From positions 1-37,398 of the forward strand of contig JAGPBF010000014.1 in NCBI GenBank assembly GCA_018063505.1: DNA of 37,398 nucleotides, written 5' to 3'. Of this stretch, positions 1 to 7,882 are shown piece by piece. This stretch comes from Rhodoferax sp. Lineage in GTDB: Bacteria > Pseudomonadota > Gammaproteobacteria > Burkholderiales > Burkholderiaceae_C. Position numbers and translations under genes: made by a program. The notes beneath the pieces were generated by a model. That model was not told the origin of the DNA. It did no database searches and worked only from the letters and a program-made list of their open reading frames with translations. The first letter of the stretch is position 1; each line of letters opens with the position of its first letter.

Positions 1-76
1 GGTTATGGGAGATGACATCGAGCTGGGTCTGCTGGGCTTCCATGCCGGTCTTGGATATCCACAACGAATTGATCAT
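1..76 (-). CDS. flgG: FlgG, distal rod protein (N-terminal fragment)
   Basis: Only the first 25 codons lie inside the window; the gene runs off the left edge. The protein begins MINSLWISKTGMEAQQTQLD, the typical opening of the distal rod protein FlgG, whose N-terminal helix and conserved Asn-rich segment mediate rod packing. It follows flgF on the same strand after a short gap of about 38 bases, the usual flgF-flgG order, so it is part of the flgBCDEFG operon. The start is the ATG at the right end, preceded on the coding strand by a purine-rich GGAACCCTCC-like stretch rather than a clean ribosome site. The identification rests on this short segment and on position. Confidence 0.85.
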   Translation of the reverse strand, partial: MINSLWISKTGMEAQQTQLDVISHN

Positions 77-114
77 GGGAGGGTTCCTTTGTTCTGTGTC
101 GAGCCGGGTCTGGC

Positions 115-855
115 TCAGCCCTGCAGGCTGAGCAATTGCCCGGCCGAGCGGTCGTTGGATTCAGCGGTCTGGACCAGGCGCATCTGCAGTTCGAACTGGC
201 GTGCGGTCTGGATCATTCCGACCATGGTCTCGATCGGGCTGACGTTCGAGCCTTCGAGTGCGCCGCTTTGCAGGCGCGCCAGCGGGTCGTTCGGCAGGGG
301 ATCTGTGGTGGCGGTGCGGAACAGTCCGTCGTCACCGCGCTTGAGCGGATCGTCGGTGGTGGGCGTGGCCATCTTGAGCCGGCCGACCACGGTACTGGGC
401 TGGCCGCTCGTCTTGGCGCTGATGTCTCCGTTGGGCGCAATCGAGATTTCCGCGCCGACCGGCGCCACCAGGGGCGTGCTGCCGTCCGAGAACACGGTCA
501 GTCCATTGATCGTCTGCAGCGTACCGTCGGCGCTGGTCTGCAGCGCGCCGGCCCGGGTGTAGGCTTCGGTGCCATCGAGCCCTTGCACGGCGAACCAGGC
601 ATTGCCGGTGGCCCGCACATCGAGCGCGCGGCCGGTGGTCTGCGATGGACCGGGCGCTTCCAGATGGCCGGATGTTGCCTCGAGTGCGAACACCCGCGTG
701 GTGGCTCCGTCGCCACGCAGCGGAACGGCACGGTAGGCCGACAGTTCGGCGCGAAAACCGTTGGTGGAAACATTGGCCAGGTTGTTGGACAACACGGTCT
801 GCCGGTGCGCGGCCGCGTTGGCGCCGGTCATTGCGGTGTAGATGAGTCGATCCAT
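115..855 (-). CDS. flgF: FlgF, proximal rod protein
   Basis: A 246-residue protein of the flagellar rod/hook family. It opens with MDRLIYTAMTGANAAAHRQT followed by the family motif LSNNLANVSTNGFRAE, the flagellar basal-body rod signature. Its C-terminus (QFELQMRLVQTAESNDRSAGQLLSLQG region) is the conserved terminal helix that packs with the N-terminal helix in the rod core. FlgF is a structural rod subunit exported by the flagellar type III system and located in the periplasm. It lies between flgE and flgG in the canonical order, in one operon. Length and both termini match the family, so the call is firm. Confidence 0.96.
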   Translation of the reverse strand: MDRLIYTAMTGANAAAHRQTVLSNNLANVSTNGFRAELSAYRAVPLRGDGATTRVFALEATSGHLEAPGPSQTTGRALDVRATGNAWFAVQGLDGTEAYTRAGALQTSADGTLQTINGLTVFSDGSTPLVAPVGAEISIAPNGDISAKTSGQPSTVVGRLKMATPTTDDPLKRGDDGLFRTATTDPLPNDPLARLQSGALEGSNVSPIETMVGMIQTARQFELQMRLVQTAESNDRSAGQLLSLQG

Positions 856-901
856 GATGGGGCCTGGTCAGGTGAGGGTCAGATTCCAGCGGGCAGTGGG
901 T

Positions 902-2122
902 TCAGCGCAGCTGGGTCAGCGTGGACAGGACCTGGTCCTGGGTCTTGATGGTTTGCGCATTGGCCTGGTAGGTACGCTGCGCGGTCATCATGTTGACCAG
1001 CTCGGCGGTCAGGTCGATGTTCGAGTCTTCCAGCGCGCCCGAGCGCAGTGCGCCGAACTTGCCGGCGCCGGGTTCGCCGATGATCGGCTGGCCTGATGCG
1101 ACGGTCTCGACCCAGTTGCCATTGGCGGTCGGGCGCAGGCCTTGCACGTTGCGAAAGTCGGCCAACGCGATCTGGCCGGTGGCCTGGGTCTGCCCGTTCG
1201 AGTAACGCGCCGAGATGACGCCGTTCTCGCCGATGCTCATGGCCACGAAATCGCCCGGCGCATAACCGTCCTGCGTCAGGTCGGTGACCGCGAAGGCAGT
1301 GGCGTATTGCGTTGCCTTGGAGAAGTCGAGCGTGGGGTTGATGGTGCCGATCGAGGGGTTGGGAGAGGCGATGCTGACGGTTGGTGTGGCCGGTACGGAG
1401 CTGACCAGCTGCCCGTTGACGTCGAACGTCAGCGTTGCGGCCAGCGTGGCGGTGGCGGTCGCATCCGAGGTCGGGTCGGTGAAGACCTGCCAGGTGTCGT
1501 TGGCTGTCTTGCGCATGTAGACCGAGGTCGGGATGGCCGAGCCCTGGGAGTCGTAGGTGTTCAGCGAGGTGCCATACGTGGTCAGCGCCACATTGGGCAC
1601 CGACGCATTCCAGACCGGTGCCGAGGCATTGAGGTTGAACTCGGCGGCGATCGTGGTGGTACTGCGAGCCGGGATCGGTGACGAGGTGGGCAACTGCATC
1701 GGCTGCAGCGTGCTGCTGGTGGCAACTCCGTCGACCGAGGTCGGATATCCCATCAGCTTGGCGCCGGCATTGGTCACGATATTGCCCTGGGTGTCGAGCT
1801 TGAACTCGCCCGCACGGGTATAGGCGGCCGAACCATCGGGCAAGGTGACCCGGAAAAAGCCTGAGCCGTTGATCGCGATGTCCTGGGCGCTGCCGGTGAG
1901 GTTGACCGCGCCTTGCGTGAATTGCTGCGACACCGTCGCCACTTCGACGCCGATGCCTTCGGTGCGTCCGTTGGCGGCAATCGTCGAGGCGGCCACGATC
2001 TCCGAGAACTCGGCGCGTGCGACCTTGGCGCCTACGGTATTGGCGTTGGCAATGTTGTTGCCGATCACGTCGAGGTTGCGACTGGCAGCGTTCAGGCCAG
2101 AGAGTCCGGTTTGGAATGACAT
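902..2122 (-). CDS. flgE: FlgE, flagellar hook protein
   Basis: A 406-residue hook subunit. The start chosen is the ATG giving MSFQTGLSGLNAASRNLDVI; the reading frame is open for 33 more codons upstream, but that extra stretch (basic, His/Pro-rich) is unlike any hook protein. Family marks are the N-terminal ASRNLDVIGNNIANANTVG rod motif, the domain-D1 segment GSGFFRVTLPDGSAAYTRAG, and a C-terminal NIDLTAELVNMMTAQRTYQA helix shared by hook and distal rod proteins. The product polymerises into the extracellular hook after FlgD caps the growing end. It sits between flgD (upstream) and flgF (downstream) in the rod/hook operon. Confidence 0.97.
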   Translation of the reverse strand: MSFQTGLSGLNAASRNLDVIGNNIANANTVGAKVARAEFSEIVAASTIAANGRTEGIGVEVATVSQQFTQGAVNLTGSAQDIAINGSGFFRVTLPDGSAAYTRAGEFKLDTQGNIVTNAGAKLMGYPTSVDGVATSSTLQPMQLPTSSPIPARSTTTIAAEFNLNASAPVWNASVPNVALTTYGTSLNTYDSQGSAIPTSVYMRKTANDTWQVFTDPTSDATATATLAATLTFDVNGQLVSSVPATPTVSIASPNPSIGTINPTLDFSKATQYATAFAVTDLTQDGYAPGDFVAMSIGENGVISARYSNGQTQATGQIALADFRNVQGLRPTANGNWVETVASGQPIIGEPGAGKFGALRSGALEDSNIDLTAELVNMMTAQRTYQANAQTIKTQDQVLSTLTQLR

Positions 2123-2186
2123 GGTGTGAAGGTCCTGTGGAATCGTTGGGTGCTTGTGGGGGGGCGCGTGATGACGTTGCCGGGTC

Positions 2187-2840
2187 TCAGAAAATCGTCT
2201 TGACCGTGTCGTAGCCGACATTGCCCAGATGGCGCAATTGCAGCTGCATCAGGCCGTTGTCCGAGCCAACCGAGACCACCGCGTCCTGTACCAGCGTGCG
2301 GTGGGTCACGACCGTCTTGCCTTGCGTGGCCGTCACCCGGTAGCTCAGGCCTTCGGCGTTGGTGTGGGTTGTCGCATCCCATTCGAAGGAGTTGCGTCCG
2401 GCTTTCAGGGCGCCAAGGTTGAACGACTCCAGCACCTGGCCGCCGGCGCTCAGCACCTCGACGACAACCTTGTCCGCCGGCAGATCCAGATCGATGGCGC
2501 CGGTGGCCTTGCCATCGGCAATCGGCAGCCGGTTGCCTTCGACCAGCACATCGCGGCCCACCAGCGAGCCCGCCTGCAGGGTCTGCATGGCCGCGAGTTG
2601 CCCGGCCAGGCCGGCCAGTGACGCGTTGGTCTTCTCGATGCTCGAGACCGTCGATATCTGCGCCATCTGCGAGGTCATCTGGGCGTTGTCCATCGGGTTC
2701 ATCGGATCCTGATTGGCCAACTGCGCGACCAGCAACTTGAGGAAACGGTCTTCTGAGTTGGCCTGATTGGTGCTGGACGTCGTCGTACTGCTGGTAGCCG
2801 CTGTGGAGCTGGTGCCGGCGATAGCGGTGGTGCTGGACAT
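2187..2840 (-). CDS. flgD: FlgD, hook-capping scaffold protein
   Basis: A 217-residue protein. The conserved FlgD N-terminal block is present around residues 30-60 (FLKLLVAQLANQDPMNPMD, then QMTSQMAQISTVSSIEKTN). A Ser/Thr-rich stretch precedes it, and the C-terminal half carries the beta-rich capping domain (NSFEWDATTHTNAEG region resembles the FlgD Ig-like fold). FlgD sits on the tip of the growing hook and is needed for FlgE polymerisation; it is discarded at hook completion. It follows flgC by about 20 bases and precedes flgE, the standard order. Start is the ATG at the right end, and no better alternative is seen. Confidence 0.95.
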   Translation of the reverse strand: MSSTTAIAGTSSTAATSSTTTSSTNQANSEDRFLKLLVAQLANQDPMNPMDNAQMTSQMAQISTVSSIEKTNASLAGLAGQLAAMQTLQAGSLVGRDVLVEGNRLPIADGKATGAIDLDLPADKVVVEVLSAGGQVLESFNLGALKAGRNSFEWDATTHTNAEGLSYRVTATQGKTVVTHRTLVQDAVVSVGSDNGLMQLQLRHLGNVGYDTVKTIF

Positions 2841-2861
2841 GGTGGGACCTTCGGGTAACGT

Positions 2862-3266
2862 TTACTGGCCCATCTGCAGCGTCTTGAGCAGCAGGGACTT
2901 GGCGGTATTCATGACTTCGACGTTGTTCTGGTAGGCGCGCGAGGCCGAAATCATGTTGACCATCTCCTCGACCGTATTGACGTTGGACTGCGTGACGTAG
3001 CCCTGGGCGTCGGCCATCGGGTGGGTCGGGTTGTGTACCTTGTGCATCGGCGCTTCGCTCTCGATGACCGAACGCACCTTGACGCCGGCGGCGCTGTCGC
3101 TGCCCATCGGCACGGTCTGAAACACCACCTGGCGTGCCTTGTAGGCCTGGCCGTCCGGGCCGGCGACCGCATCGGCGTTGGCCAGGTTGCTGGCCACCAC
3201 GTTCAGGCGCTGGGACTGCGCACTGACTGCGCTGCCCGATACCCCGAAGATGGAAAACATGGACAT
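2862..3266 (-). CDS. flgC: FlgC, proximal rod protein
   Basis: A 134-residue rod protein, the usual length. The N-terminus [20 protein letters not shown] is followed by [16 protein letters not shown], the flagellar rod signature. The C-terminus [20 protein letters not shown] is the diagnostic FlgC terminal helix. It forms part of the proximal rod in the periplasm with FlgB and FlgF. On the coding strand an AAGGAGGCACACC ribosome site lies just before the ATG. It follows flgB by 27 bases in the same operon. Confidence 0.97.
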   Translation of the reverse strand: MSMFSIFGVSGSAVSAQSQRLNVVASNLANADAVAGPDGQAYKARQVVFQTVPMGSDSAAGVKVRSVIESEAPMHKVHNPTHPMADAQGYVTQSNVNTVEEMVNMISASRAYQNNVEVMNTAKSLLLKTLQMGQ

Positions 3267-3293
3267 GGTGTGCCTCCTTGGTCGTCTTGGTGC

Positions 3294-3719
3294 TTACTGA
3301 CCCTGGATCGCGCTCAAGATCGTCTTGGAATAGCCGTTAATGAATCGCAAGGTGGATTCGTATCGCACGGCGTTGTCGACAAAATTGGCGCGTTCGCGAT
3401 CCAGATCGACCGAGTTGTTGTCCATGGCGGGCTGGGTCTGCACGGTGTAGCCCAGGCTGGCCGGTGTGCCGCCCGATGCACTTGCATTGCCCGGGATCGG
3501 GATATGCGCCGGGTTGCGTCCGCTGCTGGTTGCCAGGGCGATGGTGGGGCCGCCCAGGCCGGTGGCCGCAGCCATCGCGTCCTTGAAGTTGATGTCACGG
3601 GCGGCGTAGCCGGGTGTGTCGGAGTTGGCGATGTTGCTGGCAATGACGCGCTGGCGCTCGGCCCGCAGGCTCAGCGCTGTGGCTTGGAAATCAAGTCCGG
3701 CGGTCAGTTGGGCAAACAT
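3294..3719 (-). CDS. flgB: FlgB, proximal rod protein
   Basis: A 141-residue rod protein and first gene of the flgBCDEF(G) operon. The rod signature appears as ASNIANSDTPGYAARDINFK, typical of FlgB, and the C-terminal segment (SVDLDRERANFVDNAVRYES) is the conserved terminal helix. FlgB joins the rod to the MS-ring/export gate via FliE. The coding strand shows an AGAGAGGTG ribosome site shortly before the ATG. Divergent from flgA; the shared 186-base intergenic space should hold the promoter for both directions. Confidence 0.97.
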   Translation of the reverse strand: MFAQLTAGLDFQATALSLRAERQRVIASNIANSDTPGYAARDINFKDAMAAATGLGGPTIALATSSGRNPAHIPIPGNASASGGTPASLGYTVQTQPAMDNNSVDLDRERANFVDNAVRYESTLRFINGYSKTILSAIQGQ

Positions 3720-3798
3720 GGAACAACACCTCTCTTCATCGTTTCGGTCGCCATGGCGGTCGGCAAGGCCGGGGCGTGAAACGATTATGGAAAAGCTT

Positions 3799-3838
3799 GA
3801 GGGCTTCGATAGCCGGAATAAGACGGGTTTCCGCCTGC
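3799..3838. promoter_or_regulatory. Possible FlhDC box between flgB and flgA
   Basis: The left half GAGGGCTTCGATAGCC shares the skeleton GGC-N4-ATAGC with the enterobacterial FlhD4C2 half-site (AATGGCAGAAATAGCG). About 8 bases later, ACGGGTTTCCGCCTGC keeps the TTTC-GCC core of the opposite half. E. coli sites have 10-12 bases between halves, so spacing is off. The location, in the divergent promoter space of two classic class-2 operons, is what one would expect. This is pattern matching by eye only. Confidence 0.28.
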
Positions 3839-3905
3839 ACTTGAGCGCTTTTGGCTGCCGGGGTCCGGCCTAAAGTAGTCCCATGCCAAAAAGTCGACTG
3901 CTGCC

Positions 3906-4649
3906 ATGTCTGTGAATCTCCGCCTTTTCCGCGCCCTGCTGCGCAGTGCCGGCGCAGCCTTGTGTCTGATCGTCGTGTTTGGTGCGCTGGCGCAAGCGCA
4001 AGCGCAGGATCAAGCCAGCCTGATCGCGCAGGAGAGCCAGGCCTGGATCGAGAAGGCGGTGGCCAGTGCACGCCCGACCGGTGCGGCACCGTTGCGCATG
4101 GCGGTGCAGGTCGGCGCGCTGGACAGCCGGCTGGCGCTGGCGCCGTGTGCCCAGGTGGAACCCTATATGCCGATCGGCACCCGCTTGTGGGGCAAGACCC
4201 GCATCGGTCTGCGCTGCATCGATGGCGCGTCGCGCTGGAACGTGTTCTTGCCGGTGCAGGTGCAGGCGATGGGCCAGACCTGGGTGATGCGCAACGACGT
4301 CGCTGCCGGCGCTACCTTGCAACTGGACGATGCGGTGCTGGCCGAGGTGGACTGGGCGCAGGAAAACCAATCGGTGCTGGCCGATCCGGAAATGTGGGTG
4401 GGACAGACCGCGACCCGTGCGCTGCGCACCGGAATGGTGCTGCGCCATGGAATGGTCAGGCCGTCACAGGTGTTTCAGGCCGGATCCATGGTCCGTATCG
4501 TCGCCCAGGGGCCAGGTTTTCAGGTAACTTCGGGCGGACAGGCCTTGTCGGCCGGAGTTGTGGGTGAAATGGCACGCGTGCGGGTTGACAATGGCCGCGT
4601 GGTCTCCGGCCTGGTTCTGGACATGCGTACAGTGCAGGTCAACCTGTGA
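3906..4649 (+). CDS. flgA: FlgA, P-ring assembly chaperone
   Basis: A 247-residue periplasmic protein. Residues 1-34 form a Sec signal peptide: a basic start, the hydrophobic stretch ALCLIVVFGALA, then an AQAQAQ cleavage region. The mature part carries the SAF/ChapFlgA domain seen in FlgA, with conserved segments such as GKTRIGLRCIDGASRWNVFL, PVQVQAMGQTWVM and the C-terminal GQALSAGVVGEMARVRVDNG. It helps FlgI assemble into the P ring. Divergent from flgB and followed by flgMN, the usual beta-proteobacterial flgA-flgM-flgN order. Confidence 0.95.
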   Translation: MSVNLRLFRALLRSAGAALCLIVVFGALAQAQAQDQASLIAQESQAWIEKAVASARPTGAAPLRMAVQVGALDSRLALAPCAQVEPYMPIGTRLWGKTRIGLRCIDGASRWNVFLPVQVQAMGQTWVMRNDVAAGATLQLDDAVLAEVDWAQENQSVLADPEMWVGQTATRALRTGMVLRHGMVRPSQVFQAGSMVRIVAQGPGFQVTSGGQALSAGVVGEMARVRVDNGRVVSGLVLDMRTVQVNL

Positions 4650-4675
4650 TTTCGTGTGTTGTTGGCAGTAATGGC

Positions 4676-4702
4676 TCAAGTTTCCCGCTCTCCGGCCGAT
4701 AG
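4676..4702 (+). promoter_or_regulatory. Sigma-28 (FliA) promoter of flgMN
   Basis: TCAAGTTT, then exactly 11 bases, then GCCGATAG. The FliA consensus is TAAAGTTT-N11-GCCGATAA, so 7 of 8 bases match in each box with perfect spacing. It lies 42 bases upstream of the flgM start. The -10 box is embedded in a perfect 12-base palindrome, CGATAGCTATCG (4697-4708). flgM being under FliA control is standard biology: a late promoter that restocks the anti-sigma factor. Confidence 0.85.
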
Positions 4703-4744
4703 CTATCGTACGATGCTGTGTCTGTCACAGCCGTGGGGAACATC

Positions 4745-5056
4745 ATGAAAATCGGCCAGCCAAACGATCCGTCCGTTGCTATTTCGTCCAATAACCAATC
4801 CGCCGCCGCCAAGGCCGGTGCGGAACTGGCCAATGCTGCACGGAGTGAACGCAAGGCGCCCAGCGCCTCGGTGACGGTATCAGCGCTGGCACGGGGGCTG
4901 GACAAAACCGGTGCGACCGAGCCCGATGTCGACGTCGAGAAAGTCAAAGCGATGCGCCAGGCGATTGCTGACAAGACCTATACCGTGAATCCCGGTGCGA
5001 TTGCCGACAAATTGCTCGCCAATGCACGGGAAATGCTGCAGCGCACGACCTCATAA
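4745..5056 (+). CDS. flgM: FlgM, anti-sigma-28 factor
   Basis: A 103-residue protein with FlgM features: an unstructured Ser/Ala-rich N-terminal half and a C-terminal sigma-binding segment (VDVEKVKAMRQAIADKTYTV followed by NPGAIADKLLANAREML). FlgM binds FliA and blocks late transcription until it is secreted through the completed hook-basal body. The chosen start is the ATG giving MKIGQPNDPS, which matches the MKIG/MKID opening of the family; an upstream in-frame GTG at 4718 would add nine residues and is less likely. It lies just downstream of a sigma-28 promoter and is followed by flgN after 43 bases. Confidence 0.93.
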   Translation: MKIGQPNDPSVAISSNNQSAAAKAGAELANAARSERKAPSASVTVSALARGLDKTGATEPDVDVEKVKAMRQAIADKTYTVNPGAIADKLLANAREMLQRTTS

Positions 5057-5099
5057 ACGGGGCCGGCGCGTTTTTCTGATCCAGATCCCGAGAAGCGCC

Positions 5100-5489
5100 A
5101 TGCCTCTGTTCACCTTGCACCCGGATATCGAGGAAGCGCTGGCGCAAGCCGAGCGCAGCGTTGCCGCTACCGGGCTGGCGCTGATGCAGGGGGTGCCCGA
5201 TCAAGTCCAGTCGGCCACGCGCGATCTGCACGACAGTGCCCATGCGCTGGCGCTGGTATTGCGCGGTGTCGATGGTGTTTCCGGTATGGCCGAAGGCCTG
5301 CGCGAGCGGCTGGTTCGTGTGGCGCGCGACATCGCCATGCAGCGCGAAGCCTTGCTGCGCCGCTCGGCAGCGGTCGAGCAGTCGCTGCAGTCGCTGGTGC
5401 CGCAGACCCGTGCCGCCACGTATTCCGGTGCCCTGGCGCGGTACGCGCGTGGTGGCAACGGCAGAGCCGCTGCTTTCCGCAGCTTCTGA
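5100..5489 (+). CDS. flgN: FlgN, chaperone for hook-filament junction proteins
   Basis: A 129-residue, mostly alpha-helical protein. It is weakly conserved, as FlgN proteins are; the call rests on size, helical heptad-like content (LRERLVRVARDIAMQREALL) and position directly after flgM. FlgN escorts FlgK and FlgL to the export gate. The start is the ATG giving MPLFTLHPDIEEALAQAERS. The frame extends further upstream into flgM, but those codons give a Cys/Arg-rich sequence that looks like a shadow of flgM. It converges with fliA. Confidence 0.82.
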   Translation: MPLFTLHPDIEEALAQAERSVAATGLALMQGVPDQVQSATRDLHDSAHALALVLRGVDGVSGMAEGLRERLVRVARDIAMQREALLRRSAAVEQSLQSLVPQTRAATYSGALARYARGGNGRAAAFRSF

Positions 5490-5507
5490 ATCCCGTTCGT
5501 TGTTTCT

Positions 5508-5533
5508 GACCCAGGCCGTCTGGCCTTTGGGTC
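5508..5533. terminator. Hairpin between convergent flgN and fliA
   Basis: GACCCA-GGCC, loop GTCT, GGCC-TT-TGGGTC form a 10-bp stem with a two-base bulge. It sits in the 87-base space between the ends of flgN (plus) and fliA (minus). There is no clean T-run on either side, so it may be a weak bidirectional terminator or simply an mRNA 3' end stabiliser. Confidence 0.4.
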
Positions 5534-5576
5534 TGGCACTGCCGGTGCCGCGCCGCGCACGCTGCGCACCTGGTGC

Positions 5577-6296
5577 TCAGTGCGCGCGCATCTTGGCCCG
5601 CAGGCGGGCGATCGACTGGCTGTGCAACTGGCAAACGCGTGACTCGGTCACACCCAGGACCGCCGCGATCTCCTTCAGGTTCATGTCCTGCTCGTAATAC
5701 ATGCTCATGACGAACTGTTCGCGTTCGGGCAGGTTCTTGATCGCGGCCACCAGCGACTCGCGCAGCCGCTGGTCGCGCAACACGGCCATCGGATCGCCCG
5801 CGTCGTCGGCCACGTCATGGTGTTCGAGGAAACCCTCCTCGTTGTCGCTGCCCCTGGACATGTCTTCCAGGTAGACCAGCTGGGTGCCACGGACCTTGCC
5901 CAGCAAGGTCTGGTAGTCGGCAAGGCTCATGCCCAGTTCCTGGGCGATTTCCGATTCGAGCGGGCTGCGGCCGAGCTGATGCTCGAGCCGGCGCAGCGCC
6001 TGTTCGATGTCTTTCTGGCTCTTGCGCGAACCGCGCGACATCCAGTCGTTCTCGCGCAGCTCGTCGATCATGGCACCACGGATGCGCTGGGTGGCGAATG
6101 TCTCGAACTGCACGCCCTGAGTGGCTTCGTACCGGGTCAGGGCTTCCGACAGACCGATCAGGCCGACCTGGATCAGGTCGTCGACCTGCACGCTGGCGGG
6201 CAGTTTGGCCATCATGTGATGGGCCAGCTTGCGCACCAGTGGCTGGTATTGTCGGATCAGCGCGTTGCGGTCAAGCTGGCCCTTGGCGGTATACAT
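5577..6296 (-). CDS. fliA: FliA, flagellar sigma-28 factor
   Basis: A 239-residue sigma factor, the same length as E. coli FliA. Region 2 shows DDLIQVGLIGLSEA and the QRIRGAMIDELREND motif; region 3 is the RRLEHQLGRSPLESEIAQEL segment; region 4 is LKEIAAVLGVTESRVCQLHS, the helix-turn-helix that reads the -35 box. It directs RNA polymerase to late flagellar promoters and is held by FlgM. I chose the ATG giving MYTAKGQLDRNALI because it aligns with the family N-terminus and has a GGGGGA ribosome site eight bases upstream. An in-frame ATG at 6410 overlaps the flhF stop as TGATG and would add 38 residues; it lacks a visible ribosome site. Last gene of the flhB-flhA-flhF-fliA operon. Confidence 0.96.
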   Translation of the reverse strand: MYTAKGQLDRNALIRQYQPLVRKLAHHMMAKLPASVQVDDLIQVGLIGLSEALTRYEATQGVQFETFATQRIRGAMIDELRENDWMSRGSRKSQKDIEQALRRLEHQLGRSPLESEIAQELGMSLADYQTLLGKVRGTQLVYLEDMSRGSDNEEGFLEHHDVADDAGDPMAVLRDQRLRESLVAAIKNLPEREQFVMSMYYEQDMNLKEIAAVLGVTESRVCQLHSQSIARLRAKMRAH

Positions 6297-6409
6297 CGAA
6301 AATTCCCCCGTCGGCACTGCCGTGGCAGACCGGATGCTGGCTGTGGACTCATGGTAGCGCAAGTAGGGCCCCCGCAATGGCGTTGCTGTGGTGTTGGCCT
6401 GTTCCTGCA

Positions 6410-7882
6410 TCAGTGACTGGCATGGGTGCTGCCGGCTGCGCCTTGTTCGGGCGACATGAACAGGAAGCCCAGATCGGCGGCACGGGGATCGAATGCCGAT
6501 TTGCTGGTGGTGCGCATGGACGCGCGCACCAGTTCGCCGGCGTCGGCCAGGTCCCAGTCCTGGGGCACCTTCTGGCCGTTGGTCACACCGCGCAGCACCA
6601 GCTGGTGGCGGATCGCCACATCCAGTGCCGGCCCGAGCTTGACCGCTTCGTCGATCTTGGACAACACGGTGGGTTGGGCCTCGACCGACTTGAACGCGCC
6701 CACCACTTCATCAAGGGTATCGCCCTGGGTCCCTGCGTTGAGTACCAGCAGGCGGCGTACGCCCGGCAGGTCGAGCACATCGAGCGAGTCGTTCTTGCGC
6801 GGATCGCGCGGAGCCAGCCCGGTGGTGTCGATCAGCACCATTTTCTTGGCAGCGAACAGGCCCAGCAGATCCTGCAGCGCGGCGCGATCGTGCGCCAGAT
6901 GCGCAACCAGCCCCAGGCCGCGCGCATGTTCACGCAGCTGGGCATGGGCGCCGACGCGCTGGGTATCGAGTGTGATCAGGCCGACGCCAGCGGCGCCGTG
7001 AACTTCTGCGCACAGGCCCGCCAGTTTGGCCGCTGTGGTGGTCTTGCCGACGCCGGTGGCGCCGACCAGGGCATAGATGCCACCTTCCTGGTAGAGCGGT
7101 ACCTCGCTGTCGCCGGTGTGGATGTTGCGCCGGATGGCCTCCATCATCCAGTGCATGGCTTCGGGCGCCGCCAGCGCTTCGGGCATGCGCTCGAGGATGG
7201 CGCGTGCCAGCGCCGGTGAATAACCGGCGCGCACCAGCTTGAGCATCAGGTTGGCCTGGATCGGGTTCTGCCGTGTCTGTCCGAGCCAGGCGAAGGTGTT
7301 GAAACGGTCTTCGATCAGGTCGCGCATCGCCTGCAGTTCGTCGGCAATGCTGCGTGCGCCCACGCCGGGACCGGCCGCAGCGGATACCGCGATCGGAGAG
7401 GCAGGCCTTGTCGGGGCTGGCCGTAGCTGGAAGGCGGCACTGGTGCGTGCCGGTGCCGGTGCGGGAGCCGGCGCGGCTGGCCGCGGTGCCCGCAGGCCCA
7501 GCTCCTCGGCTGCCACCGGGTTTTCCGTCTGGCGCTTGCGCAGCATGCGCTCGCGCACATAGTCCTGGAACGAGAGCGTGCTCATCGCCATCTGCGCAGT
7601 GTCCTGTGCCACCTGCTGGTGCGACTCGGGCAAGGCACGTGCCATTGCCACGTGCTCCGGCACCGGGGCTGGCGCAGCTGCTGCCGCCGGCGCCTGCCGC
7701 TGCGGGGCTGGGGCATGGGCCCGCACGTCAAGCGTGGAGACACTGTCTTCGGTGGTTGCCATCACTTCGACACCCAACGGGGTCTGCCGGTTGGACAGGA
7801 TCAGCGTGCCGTCACCAAAGGCATGGCGTGCCTTGGCCAGCGCCTCGCGCGAAGTCGCGCCGGTAAATCGTTGGATGTTCAT
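6410..7882 (-). CDS. flhF: FlhF, SRP-type GTPase for flagellar placement
   Basis: A 490-residue protein. The N-terminal domain (residues 1-55, MNIQRFTGATSREALAKARH) is the FlhF B domain. Residues 55-175 are Ala/Pro-rich and low complexity. The NG GTPase core follows: P-loop GATGVGKTT at 274-282, then the DTTGLAPRD motif and the guanine-binding region around TVLSKIDEAVKLG. FlhF is an SRP-like GTPase that sets pole and number of flagella in polar flagellates and helps recruit the MS ring. The start ATG overlaps the flhA stop by 4 bases, so translation is probably coupled. The usual partner flhG does not follow; fliA does. Confidence 0.95.
   Translation of the reverse strand: MNIQRFTGATSREALAKARHAFGDGTLILSNRQTPLGVEVMATTEDSVSTLDVRAHAPAPQRQAPAAAAAPAPVPEHVAMARALPESHQQVAQDTAQMAMSTLSFQDYVRERMLRKRQTENPVAAEELGLRAPRPAAPAPAPAPARTSAAFQLRPAPTRPASPIAVSAAAGPGVGARSIADELQAMRDLIEDRFNTFAWLGQTRQNPIQANLMLKLVRAGYSPALARAILERMPEALAAPEAMHWMMEAIRRNIHTGDSEVPLYQEGGIYALVGATGVGKTTTAAKLAGLCAEVHGAAGVGLITLDTQRVGAHAQLREHARGLGLVAHLAHDRAALQDLLGLFAAKKMVLIDTTGLAPRDPRKNDSLDVLDLPGVRRLLVLNAGTQGDTLDEVVGAFKSVEAQPTVLSKIDEAVKLGPALDVAIRHQLVLRGVTNGQKVPQDWDLADAGELVRASMRTTSKSAFDPRAADLGFLFMSPEQGAAGSTHASH

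Noticed and set aside
6297..6410. Longer FliA beginning at the ATG that overlaps the flhF stop
   Set aside because: The added 38 residues do not resemble FliA and have no ribosome site; the internal ATG has one and gives the family length. Kept as a finding, not as the main call.
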